Shown piece after piece: positions 1-7,710 of a stretch of DNA of 64,000 bases (positions are counted from its first letter, which is position 1; each line of letters starts with the position of its first letter). A program made the position numbers and the translations under genes. The notes under the pieces are model-generated. The model ran no database searches. It worked only from the letters and a program-made list of their open reading frames with translations, and had not been told where the DNA came from. Source of the stretch: an uncultured Spirochaetaceae bacterium (lineage in GTDB: Bacteria; Spirochaetota; Spirochaetia; Treponematales; Treponemataceae); the NCBI GenBank assembly GCA_902778325.1, contig CACYWZ010000003.1, positions 92,163-156,162 on the forward strand, read 5' to 3'.

Positions 1-1
1 T

Positions 2-466
2 TTGCGAAGCTCATCGGTGAAAGACGGGGAGAAGACGCTTTATCCGTTTGATTTGGTCGGACTTTATGACCGCCAGAAGTTTATGACTTTGGGCGGTTTT
101 GATTATACGATAGAATCTCCTTATTGGCAAAATATTGACCTTGCCGTGCGCTCTTGGCTTTGGGGCGAGTACACTTCTATTTCGACATCGTTTCAATTGA
201 TTTACGAGGATTCTCTTCCTGTTGAAGACCATACGGCGAACATGAGCGAATTGCGCTTTTATCTTAAAAACCTTGTTCCTATTTTCAAGTATGACCATGG
301 TGTTATTCCGTCTTCCTCGTTTGCGCGCTATCTTGTTCATTCATCAAGTGGTGTCGTGGAGGCTTTCAAGCGATTCAAAGACGCTCAGTTCTGGACGGAG
401 AAAAATAAATATCGGTTCAAAATGGATATTGTTGACCTCATAGAAAAATGGGGAAAGGAAGATTAA
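2..466 (+). CDS. Glycosyltransferase, C-terminal part (cut by the window edge)
   Basis: The reading frame is open to the left edge, so only the last ~154 residues are visible and the true start lies outside. The segment GGFD..SPYWQNIDLAVRSWLWG resembles the late conserved block of family-2 glycosyltransferases (GGFDE..., acidic residue, DL..R...G), where the acceptor and metal-binding end of the fold lies. No signal peptide or membrane segment is visible. The stop TAA touches the ATG of the next gene (TAAATG), so the two are surely co-transcribed. With a sugar-nucleotide enzyme fusion directly downstream, a role in building a surface or flagellar glycan is likely. The family call rests on one motif region only. 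Confidence 0.55.
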   Translation: MRSSSVKDGEKTLYPFDLVGLYDRQKFMTLGGFDYTIESPYWQNIDLAVRSWLWGEYTSISTSFQLIYEDSLPVEDHTANMSELRFYLKNLVPIFKYDHGVIPSSSFARYLVHSSSGVVEAFKRFKDAQFWTEKNKYRFKMDIVDLIEKWGKED

Positions 467-3004
467 ATGAAAATTTTTTCTGGTTTGTTTGAACATAAAA
501 ATAGTGCTGGCAAAGTTGTTCTTATCGTGCAGTGTCGGCTTTCTTCGACGCGCCTTCCCGGAAAAGCGCTCTTGGATTTGGGCGGAAAAACTGTCCTTGA
601 GTGGACTCTTCGCGCAATGAAAAAAGTGAGCGCTGATGAATATTATCTTGCGACTGACGACGCTTCTTTTTCTGAACTTTCGCCTGTTGCAAATATTTGC
701 GGCTTTAAGGCTTTTGCAGGCCCTCTTGATGATGTTCTTGAGCGATTTTGCCTTGTCATTGAAAAAAGCCGTGCAGACACAGTTATTCGCGCTACTGCGG
801 ATAACCCGTTTTTGTTCTATGAAGCCGCACAAGGTCTTTTGGACGCGTACAAAGAGCGCATTTCAGAAGAGCCTTGCGATTATATGACTTGGACAGGGCT
901 GCCTCATGGAAGCGGCGTTGAGATTTTCAACGCACATTCTCTTTTGAAAGCGCACGATTCTGACTTTTTGACGCCCTATGACCACGAGCATGTAGGACCT
1001 GCTCTTTATAAGCACCCTGACAAGTTCGTAAGCGTTATGACGAGTGCGCCTGAGCAATGGAATCACCCAGAACTGAGAACAACAATCGACACAAAAGCCG
1101 ATTATCGCCGTGCGCTTGCGCTTGTTCGCGCTGTTTCTGACGGAAAAGCTCTTGAAGAGCCTTATACAACAGAGCAGATTCTTGAGGGAATAAAGACCCC
1201 TGCTGTCTCAACTCCGATTTTGTTTGTGCCGAGCACAAAGAGCGGACACGGAACAGGACATTTTCGCCGTTGTGTTGATTTTGCGCTGAAAATCGGAGCA
1301 GATGTTTATATCCCAGAAGATTCGGATTTGAACGGAATCGATGATATTATTTCAGAGGCAAAATCTTTGGGATTTAAGGCTTGGCAGATAAAAAGGGAGT
1401 TGCCGTCTGAAGGCGAATACGCTCTGATAGTTTTGGATATGTTTGAGACAGACGAGGAGACTGCAAACAAATTGCGCTTGCTTTCACCACTTGCGGCTAT
1501 CGATGACGGTGCAAACGAGAGCGTTTCGCAATACTTTGATTATCTGCTGGATATAATCCCGTCGCCTCAAGTGACAAGGCGTGCAAACAAAGTTGAGCCA
1601 CATTTTGTTCCGCTACCTACAAACAGAAAAGCTCAAAAGCCATCTGAGATAAAAAGCGTTCTCGTTGCCATAGGCGGCGAAGACCCAGCTGGTTTTACGA
1701 CGGCTGTAGCAAATGCTTTTGCCTCTTCTGGTGTTGATGTTACGGCGATTTTGCCAAAAGAAAAACTTTCTGAGGCAAAAGCAGAGACAGAGAATGTGCA
1801 TTTTGTTCCTCCTGTTTTGAACCTCAAGGAAAAACTTGCAGATTATGACCTCGTCGTAACGCATTACGGTTTCACGGCATTTGAAGCGCTTTCTGCTGGC
1901 TGTGCTGTCGTCCTTGTTGCAACAAGCCCTCTTCACGAGCAACTTGCCGAAAAATACGGCTTCGTGTGCCTGAAGAAAAACGTCAGCGCTGAGAACGTGA
2001 AAAAATTGCTTTCAGAAAAGTCCTCGCTTTTCCCGCCGTCCCCGCTCGGAGAGGAAAATGGAGAGAGCAAAGACGCTTATTCTTTTGTGACATCGCTTTC
2101 TCGCGGACACAGATTTAGCTGTCCTGTTTGCGCTTCTTTCCCCGAAACTCCTGACAGTGTTGTCGCCAGAACTGAGCAAAGAACGTTCAGACGATGCTCA
2201 AAGTGCTCGATGATTTATATTTCTTGGACAAAAGCGCCTGAAAACACTGCTTACAACAAAAGCTATTTCTACGAAGATTATAAAGCGCAGTATGGAAAGA
2301 CATATCTTGAGGACTTTGCGTCAATAAAGGCGCAAGGCGTCAGGCGAATCACGAATATCGAGATGATTTTCAGAAGCGGAAAAAACAAGAGCGTAACGCC
2401 TTCTGTGCTTGATATAGGATGCGCGATGGGACCTTTCATCGATGCTGCTGCCGATTCAGGCTGGCAAGTTTACGGCACGGACATTTCATCTCAGGCTGTC
2501 GAATATGTGCAAAAGACGCTCCATTATCCTGCTGTCTGCTCGTCTTTCCCTGATTTTAATCCGTCAAAAAGTTTTGGTGTTCAGTCTTTTGATGCTGTAA
2601 CAATGTGGTACGTTATCGAGCATTTCCAGAACCTCGGCGAAGTCTTGCAGGCAGTTTCGCGTCTTGTGAAAAAAGACGGAATATTTGCTTTCTCAACGCC
2701 GTCCGCCTCTGGAGTTTCTGCGACTTTCAACAGACAAAGTTTCTTTGAGCAAAGTCCTGAGGACCATTACACGCTTTGGGAAAATGAAAATGCACAGAAA
2801 ATTCTTTCGCTTTACGGCTTCAAGGTCGTGAAAATTGTCAGCACAGGGCATCACCCAGAACGCTTCCCATATGCGAAAAAACATTCTCTCAAGGCGGGAA
2901 CGCTTCGCTTTGAGGCACTCAGAATGTTCAGCCGTGTGAAAAACTTGGGCGACACTTTCGAGGTGTATTGCAAGAAAATATCAGACGAGCCGATAAACAA
3001 ATAG
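467..3004 (+). CDS. Three-domain fusion: SpsF-like cytidylyltransferase, PseG-like sugar hydrolase/transferase, SAM methyltransferase
   Basis: An 845-aa protein of three recognisable parts. Residues ~14-240 match the CMP-sugar cytidylyltransferase (SpsF/NeuA-like) fold, with the nucleotide-binding stretch CRLSSTRLPGKALLDLGG near residue 23. Residues ~248-510 resemble PseG, the UDP-sugar hydrolase of pseudaminic acid synthesis: SGHGTGHFRRC near the start and THYGFTAFEALSAGCAVVL near the end. Residues ~550-830 start with a CPVC...CSKC pair, likely a zinc knuckle, followed by a class I SAM methyltransferase (VLDIGCAMGPFID, then WYVIEHFQNLGEVL). The protein is soluble. It sits directly behind a glycosyltransferase and ahead of an ATP-grasp enzyme. 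Making and modifying a nonulosonic-acid-like sugar for surface or flagellin glycosylation is an inference. Confidence 0.7.
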   Translation: MKIFSGLFEHKNSAGKVVLIVQCRLSSTRLPGKALLDLGGKTVLEWTLRAMKKVSADEYYLATDDASFSELSPVANICGFKAFAGPLDDVLERFCLVIEKSRADTVIRATADNPFLFYEAAQGLLDAYKERISEEPCDYMTWTGLPHGSGVEIFNAHSLLKAHDSDFLTPYDHEHVGPALYKHPDKFVSVMTSAPEQWNHPELRTTIDTKADYRRALALVRAVSDGKALEEPYTTEQILEGIKTPAVSTPILFVPSTKSGHGTGHFRRCVDFALKIGADVYIPEDSDLNGIDDIISEAKSLGFKAWQIKRELPSEGEYALIVLDMFETDEETANKLRLLSPLAAIDDGANESVSQYFDYLLDIIPSPQVTRRANKVEPHFVPLPTNRKAQKPSEIKSVLVAIGGEDPAGFTTAVANAFASSGVDVTAILPKEKLSEAKAETENVHFVPPVLNLKEKLADYDLVVTHYGFTAFEALSAGCAVVLVATSPLHEQLAEKYGFVCLKKNVSAENVKKLLSEKSSLFPPSPLGEENGESKDAYSFVTSLSRGHRFSCPVCASFPETPDSVVARTEQRTFRRCSKCSMIYISWTKAPENTAYNKSYFYEDYKAQYGKTYLEDFASIKAQGVRRITNIEMIFRSGKNKSVTPSVLDIGCAMGPFIDAAADSGWQVYGTDISSQAVEYVQKTLHYPAVCSSFPDFNPSKSFGVQSFDAVTMWYVIEHFQNLGEVLQAVSRLVKKDGIFAFSTPSASGVSATFNRQSFFEQSPEDHYTLWENENAQKILSLYGFKVVKIVSTGHHPERFPYAKKHSLKAGTLRFEALRMFSRVKNLGDTFEVYCKKISDEPINK

Positions 3005-3034
3005 TGTGTCATGCTGAACTTGATTCAGCATCTT
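3005..3034. repeat. Dispersed palindromic element (TGCTGAA...TTCAGCA)
   Basis: GTGTCATGCTGAACTTGATT followed by CAGCATC. The core TGCTGAA-CTTGA-TTCAGCA is a perfect 7-bp inverted repeat. A near-identical copy lies at 34312-34338, and related GTGTCAT elements occur at 26041, 45745 and 57990. The palindrome may also act as a weak terminator after the upstream gene. Confidence 0.6.
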
Positions 3035-3071
3035 GGAGATTGTTTTTTATATCAAGGAAATTTGATTTCCA

Positions 3072-3239
3072 AACTTGGAAATTGTTCCTCCGAACTCGGA
3101 AATTCTTCCTCCGAACTTGGAAATTGAATTTCCTAACTTGGAAATTGTTCTTCCGAACTCGGAAATAGAATTTCCTAACTCGGAAATAGAATTTCCTAAC
3201 TTGGAAACTGTTTATCCTAACTTGGAAATTGAATTTCCA
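3072..3239. repeat. Tandem array, eight units of exactly 21 bp
   Basis: Eight consecutive units of the form AACTYGGAAATtgNNTTYCY, each 21 bp, differing at a few positions. Each unit holds a small inverted repeat (GGAAAT / ATTTCC). The array fills nearly the whole gap between the fusion gene and the ATP-grasp gene. It has no spacers, so it is not CRISPR. Since 21 bp is seven codons, open reading frames run through it, but they have no start signal and are artefacts. Confidence 0.9.
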
Positions 3240-3271
3240 AAATAAAAAGAAAAATACTGAGGAAAAAATTT

Positions 3272-4888
3272 ATGTTTGAGACTTTTGAAAATAATCCGTG
3301 CGTTCTTATTTTGGGTGCAGGTCTTATGCAAATCCCTGCGATTGAGGCTGCAAAGAAAAACGGCTTCAAGGCTGTTGTTGTCGACGCAAATCCGAATGCT
3401 GTCGGAGTGCCTTGTGCGGACGCTTTTTCACCAGTTGACCTCAAGGACAAAGACGGGCTTCTTGCTTTTGCAAAGACAATTCCAAACTTGAAAGGCGTTT
3501 TTACGGCAGGCACTGATTTTTCTGCTTCTGTCGCCTTTGTTGCAAAATCGCTCGGTCTTTCGGGGCATGAGTATGAGGCTTGTTTGAATGCGAGCAATAA
3601 GGTTCGCATGCGCTCTTGCTTTGAAAAGTCAAAAGTCGGCTCTCCGTCTTTTGAGAGTGTGAAAAAAGAGGATATTGCAAACGTTTTGCGCCGCGCTGAG
3701 AATATGAAATATCCGCTGGTGATAAAGCCTTCGGATAATATGGGCGCGCGTGGCTGTCGAATGATTCGCGACAAGGGCGAGTTTGAAAGCGCTGTTCTGG
3801 ATGCTGTTGCTAACTCAAGAAGTTCGACTGCTATTCTTGAAGATTACATGGCAGGCTCTGAATATTCGATTGACTCGATTGTCTACAAAGGAACGCTGAC
3901 GATAACGGGATTTGCTGACAGGCATATTTTTTATCCGCCGTATTTTATTGAGACGGGGCATTCTATGCCGACGCTGCTTGACAGCGAGAAAAGGCGTGCG
4001 ATTATCGAGGTTTTTGCTCGCGGAGTTGCGTCTTTGGGCTTGACCGAAGGCTGTGCAAAAGGAGATGTCAAGTTCACTAAAAACGGCGCTATGATTGGAG
4101 AAATCGCCGCTCGTCTTTCTGGCGGATATATGAGCGGCTGGACTTATCCGTATGCCTCTGGCGTGAATCTTACGGAGCAGGCGCTTCTTGTCGCTGTGGG
4201 GAAAGAGCCTTCTGAATTGCTCAAGAAGCGTGTTCGCCTTGAAGTGAGCGCTGATTGTCCTTTTGAGGTTTATGACTTGCCTTGCGAGAAAGCAAGCGCC
4301 GAGCGTGCGTGGATCTCGATTCCGGGCGTGATAAAAGAGATTTGTGGCTTTGAAGAAGCGAAGAGCGTTCTTGGGGTGAAAGATGTTCTTCCTCGCAACA
4401 AAGAGGGCGATGCTGTGGATTTTCCTCGCAATAATGTGCAGAAATGTGGCAATGTGATTAGTGTCTCGGACACGTTTGAGAATGCGCAGATGAGTGCTCA
4501 CGAGGCAATCAGGAAAATCACGCTTCGCCTTGAGCCGAACAATAAAGAAACTGATGCGTTTTTGCGTGGTGAAGAGCGTGAGAGCGAGAAGGGGTTTCCT
4601 CCTTTTGCGTATCCAAACTTGAGTGCGAAAATAAAGGTCTTTGGCGATTCAGTTCCGCCAGTGCTTGAAGAAGGAAAAAAGGCTGTTGATTGGTTTATTC
4701 CTGAATTGCTTGATTTTGAGGAAGAAGATTGGAATCATTGTTCGATAAGGCAAACTCTTGAGCGTTTTGATACGCTTTGTCCAAATCACAAGAAAATAGA
4801 CTCTAAAACTTTCTTGAACGCTATTTTGCGTGGCGGAATACAAGGAGCGCTTTATATTGCTGATTGTGTATCTCAAGTGGATAAGTGA
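3272..4888 (+). CDS. ATP-grasp ligase (carbamoyl-phosphate synthase / biotin carboxylase-like)
   Basis: A 538-aa soluble protein; GAGGA lies 8-9 nt before the ATG. It opens with a pre-ATP-grasp Rossmann-like segment (VLILGAGLMQIPAIEAAKKNG, then VVVDANPNA). The ATP-grasp core follows at about residues 110-330, with the nucleotide-binding lysine in YPLVIKPSDNMGARGC and the metal-binding segment GEIAARLSGGYMSG. The remaining ~200 residues are not recognised. ATP-grasp enzymes join a carboxylate to an amine or thiol through an acyl-phosphate, so an amide-forming step on a sugar or peptide is possible. The substrate cannot be read from sequence. The glycan genes upstream suggest a surface-modification role. 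The stop overlaps the start region of the amidase gene. Confidence 0.75.
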   Translation: MFETFENNPCVLILGAGLMQIPAIEAAKKNGFKAVVVDANPNAVGVPCADAFSPVDLKDKDGLLAFAKTIPNLKGVFTAGTDFSASVAFVAKSLGLSGHEYEACLNASNKVRMRSCFEKSKVGSPSFESVKKEDIANVLRRAENMKYPLVIKPSDNMGARGCRMIRDKGEFESAVLDAVANSRSSTAILEDYMAGSEYSIDSIVYKGTLTITGFADRHIFYPPYFIETGHSMPTLLDSEKRRAIIEVFARGVASLGLTEGCAKGDVKFTKNGAMIGEIAARLSGGYMSGWTYPYASGVNLTEQALLVAVGKEPSELLKKRVRLEVSADCPFEVYDLPCEKASAERAWISIPGVIKEICGFEEAKSVLGVKDVLPRNKEGDAVDFPRNNVQKCGNVISVSDTFENAQMSAHEAIRKITLRLEPNNKETDAFLRGEERESEKGFPPFAYPNLSAKIKVFGDSVPPVLEEGKKAVDWFIPELLDFEEEDWNHCSIRQTLERFDTLCPNHKKIDSKTFLNAILRGGIQGALYIADCVSQVDK

Positions 4889-4896
4889 GGTTTAGA

Positions 4897-5946
4897 TTGG
4901 CTAAATTTTTGCTTCGAATATTTTTGACTTCTCTTTTTGCACTTTCGTTTGTGCAGTTTTCTTTTGCAGAGAATATAAATCTAATCGAAAATGCTCGAAA
5001 ATCTGGAATTGCTGTTTATTGGGACAGTATGAGTCGAAGCGGAATCCTTGAGAAAAACGGCAAGCAGCTTTCTTTTCAAGCAGACCAAAGTATTGTTCTT
5101 GAGGATTGTAAACGACTTGCAATTTGGGATGCTCCTGCAATAGAAAATGGAATTCTTGTTGTTTCAAGACAGTTTATGAATAAGGCAGAGTCGTTTTTTA
5201 GCACAAAGAAAAATGATACAGAGGTGTACAACATAGAGGCGATTTTGATTGACCCAGGTCATGGCGGAAAAGACCCAGGTGCGCAGGCAACTCACAAGAT
5301 AAATGGCAAAGATGTCATCGTCCGCGAAAAAGACATAACGCTCAGTGTCGGGAAATATCTTTATGATATGCTGAAAAAAGAATATCCGAATAAGCAGATT
5401 CTTATGACGCGAAATTCTGATACAACGCTTTCTCTGTCGCAAAGAACTGAAATTGCAAATGCTGTGCCACTAAAATCTAATGGTGCGATTTTGTATGTGT
5501 CTGTTCATGTCAACGCTTCTCTTGATAAAAAGGCATCAGGATTCGAAACATGGTATCTTTCTCCTAATTATAAGAGGCAAGTGTCTGCAAAAATAGATAA
5601 TTCTGAAAAAGTAGATAAATCGATTTTACCTATTTTGGATGCAATGACTGATGAGGAATATACAACAGAAAGTATTCTAATCGCTAATTTCATAAATGAC
5701 GGTTTGCTATCTAGCATAGGCTCTTCTACGACTTCTCGCGGGACAAAAGCAGAGGAGTGGTTTGTTGTGAAAAATGCAAAGATGCCTGCTGTTCTTGTGG
5801 AGATTGGATTTCTTACGAATTATAAAGAAGCATGCCTGATGAACGATAGCTCATACTTGAAAAAAGTTGCTAATGGAATATATAATGGGCTTGTTTCTTT
5901 TGTTACGTATTTTGAAAAATCAAAAGGCTTTACGGGCGTAAGATAA
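4897..5946 (+). CDS. N-acetylmuramoyl-L-alanine amidase (Amidase_3)
   Basis: About 349 aa. I prefer TTG at 4897, preceded by GTGAGG at a normal distance; GTG at 4885 would add four residues and overlap the previous stop. A signal peptide (LLRIFLTSLFALSFVQFSFA) sends it to the periplasm. The Amidase_3 catalytic domain spans about residues 115-345. Its zinc ligands are visible as the His of DPGHGGKDPGA, the Glu of REKDITLS and the His of SVHVNAS, with the catalytic Glu in LVEIGFLTN. The enzyme cleaves the bond between MurNAc and the stem peptide, usually at septa or during turnover. The N-terminal ~90 residues are a separate uncharacterised region. A GerMN-like gene follows 32 nt later. Confidence 0.88.
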   Translation: MAKFLLRIFLTSLFALSFVQFSFAENINLIENARKSGIAVYWDSMSRSGILEKNGKQLSFQADQSIVLEDCKRLAIWDAPAIENGILVVSRQFMNKAESFFSTKKNDTEVYNIEAILIDPGHGGKDPGAQATHKINGKDVIVREKDITLSVGKYLYDMLKKEYPNKQILMTRNSDTTLSLSQRTEIANAVPLKSNGAILYVSVHVNASLDKKASGFETWYLSPNYKRQVSAKIDNSEKVDKSILPILDAMTDEEYTTESILIANFINDGLLSSIGSSTTSRGTKAEEWFVVKNAKMPAVLVEIGFLTNYKEACLMNDSSYLKKVANGIYNGLVSFVTYFEKSKGFTGVR

Positions 5947-5978
5947 CTTTATTTTTTAATTTAGAACAGGATGGATTT

Positions 5979-6449
5979 TTGAAGATGTCAATTAAAAAAA
6001 ATTATTTTATATTTTTTTTGTTTTTTCTTGGTGTTTTCGTCTTTTCTGTTATACAATATAAACTAAGTAATAGAGGTATTCGCAGAATATTCTATTTTTC
6101 AACGCTAGATTCTGTCGATATATATAATGAGGTTCGATATGAGCCTTTTGAAATTGCTGAAAATAGCACAGAGCAAATAAAATATTTTGCTGATGAATTG
6201 TTGTTGGGTGCTGTTTCAAGTCGTTTTCGTCCTCTGTTTTCATTGGGAACGAAAGTGCTTTTTTGCCAATTAGATGGCGATGTTTTGTATGTGAATTTAT
6301 CTGAAGAAGCACTGCTTGAAAAGGGAATAGCGCTTCCAATTAAGGATGGTACGAAGTTTTTTAGAATGAATATTCTTAAAAACTTCGAAAATATAAATAC
6401 TGTCGTGATGTTTATTGGTGGTAAACAGGTATTCTATGACGAATTGTGA
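5979..6449 (+). CDS. GerMN-domain-like envelope protein
   Basis: A 156-aa protein with one N-terminal membrane segment (FIFFLFFLGVFVFSVIQY), anchored with its bulk outside the cytoplasm. The C-terminal part (ADELLLGAVSSRFRPLFSLGTKVLFCQLDGDVLYVNLSEEAL) resembles the GerMN fold, in which a short repeat precedes a conserved V-LS motif. GerMN proteins in Gram-positives act in spore and cell-wall processes. In non-sporeformers they often sit beside amidases, as here. TTG at 5979 is preceded by ACAGG; ATG at 5985 is an alternative two codons in. The exact function is unknown. Confidence 0.6.
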   Translation: MKMSIKKNYFIFFLFFLGVFVFSVIQYKLSNRGIRRIFYFSTLDSVDIYNEVRYEPFEIAENSTEQIKYFADELLLGAVSSRFRPLFSLGTKVLFCQLDGDVLYVNLSEEALLEKGIALPIKDGTKFFRMNILKNFENINTVVMFIGGKQVFYDEL

Positions 6450-6483
6450 TGTCAATGATAAAAAAAATGGGAATAAAAAGTCG

Positions 6484-6512
6484 TTGACAAAAAGCGTTTG
6501 TTAATAGATACT
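6484..6512 (+). promoter_or_regulatory. Sigma-70-type promoter of flaA
   Basis: A perfect -35 TTGACA (6484-6489), 17-bp spacer, and -10 GATACT (6507-6512; 4 of 6). This leaves a leader of about 40 nt carrying AAAGGAG before the flaA ATG. Confidence 0.8.
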
Positions 6513-6557
6513 GTAAACTATACAAGGCTACATCAAAGTGTATTAAAGGAGCTTCGA

Positions 6558-7595
6558 ATGAAGAGGACTTTCGTTTTAACAACAGCGGCAATGATGCTCG
6601 CAGGCGCATTCGCATTCGCAGAGGTGTCAACACTCATCGACTTCACATTGCTCAAAGCAGATGGCGGTGATGATGGCAATGGTAAACCAACTTTCAACAC
6701 TCATACAACAATGAACTATGCAGAGTCTGCTGGTACAACTTACACAGACGAGCAGAAAGAGCTTATGAAGACTTCTCTTGCTCTTGGCGAGTGGGAAATC
6801 GTTCTTAACTCATCTGCACGCAATGTACAGAGCGTTGGAATTTCTACTGTTCGTGAAGCACCTGTAACAGCAGGTCGCCATGCTGACGAGACAATTATGG
6901 GTGTACGCATTGAGTTCCCAACAACAGCAGTAAACGCAAATGCAAAAGTTGTTCCAGCTTTTAACATTCCTGCTTATGAGCCAGTTCGCTCAGAAGAGGG
7001 TGGAGAAGGTTCATCTGATAGCGCAGCTAATTTCAAGAGTCAGTTTGAGAATGGCTATGGTATCGTAAAGAATGTTGGAACTTTGAAATCAATCGCAGTT
7101 GAGACTCTCGGTGAGAATTTCCCACACAGACTTTATGTTCTTATGTCTGATACAGACGGTGTACAGCGCCGCTATGATATGGGTACTCTTAAGTTTGACG
7201 GTTGGAGAACTCTTACATGGAACAACCCAGATTACATCTCTGAGGTTCGCACACGTGAGATTCGTGTTGTACCACTTTACCCACGTGGACTTCCTTTCGT
7301 AAGATTCGACGGATTGCAGGTTAGCCGCGATGCAAGCGATGTTGGTGGAACATTTATTGGATACTTCCGCAATGTTCAGATTATGTACGACAAGGCATTG
7401 CTCACAACTGACCGTGACATCGTAGACGAGGATTTGTGGAACATCATTGGCGACAAGGAAAAGGCTCGCCAGAATGCTGAGATGGGACGCTTTGGTGCTA
7501 AGCAGGTTAACCGCTTCCTTGAGCAGCAGAAGATGGCTACAGAGACTTCTTTTGAGGAAGTTGGAGAAGGTGCTACTACAACACAGGCTGAGTAA
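6558..7595 (+). CDS. flaA: Flagellar filament outer layer (sheath) protein FlaA
   Basis: A 345-aa secreted protein. The start ATG 6558 follows AAAGGAGC at good spacing. A clear signal peptide (MKRTFVLTTAAMMLAGAFAFAE) is expected, since FlaA coats the periplasmic flagella of spirochaetes. The mature start (VSTLIDFTLLKADG) and the blocks around TAGRHADETIMGVRIEFP and NGYGIVKNVGTLKSIAVETLG fit the spirochaete FlaA family. Codon use is more regular than in neighbouring genes, as expected of an abundant protein. It stands alone between a strong promoter and a strong terminator. Whether it corresponds to FlaA1 or FlaA2 of other treponemes cannot be decided here. Confidence 0.88.
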   Translation: MKRTFVLTTAAMMLAGAFAFAEVSTLIDFTLLKADGGDDGNGKPTFNTHTTMNYAESAGTTYTDEQKELMKTSLALGEWEIVLNSSARNVQSVGISTVREAPVTAGRHADETIMGVRIEFPTTAVNANAKVVPAFNIPAYEPVRSEEGGEGSSDSAANFKSQFENGYGIVKNVGTLKSIAVETLGENFPHRLYVLMSDTDGVQRRYDMGTLKFDGWRTLTWNNPDYISEVRTREIRVVPLYPRGLPFVRFDGLQVSRDASDVGGTFIGYFRNVQIMYDKALLTTDRDIVDEDLWNIIGDKEKARQNAEMGRFGAKQVNRFLEQQKMATETSFEEVGEGATTTQAE

Positions 7596-7627
7596 TTCCC
7601 GCTTAGTTTGAGTTTATATCACTAGAG

Positions 7628-7666
7628 AAAAAGGTTGTCTATTTTATAATAGGCGACCTTTTTTGT
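7628..7666 (+). terminator. Rho-independent terminator of flaA
   Basis: The stem AAAGGTTGTCTATT pairs with AATAGGCGACCTTT across a TTAT loop, followed by a T-run. It ends flaA just before the next promoter. Confidence 0.88.
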
Positions 7667-7674
7667 TTTTATTG

Positions 7675-7703
7675 TTGTTTTCGCTAAAATGTTATGATAT
7701 AAT
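7675..7703 (+). promoter_or_regulatory. Promoter of the alarmone synthetase gene, apparently leaderless
   Basis: -35 TTGTTT, 17-bp spacer, and a perfect -10 TATAAT at 7698-7703. Only 7 nt separate the -10 from ATG 7711, so transcription would begin at or next to the A of ATG. There is no Shine-Dalgarno sequence. Confidence 0.72.
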
Positions 7704-7710
7704 CTTTTTT

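Noticed and set aside
3072-3239. Possible CRISPR array
   Set aside because: Units are contiguous with no unique spacers; no cas genes in the window. The same holds for the arrays at 9246, 12790, 24150, 39221 and 45592.
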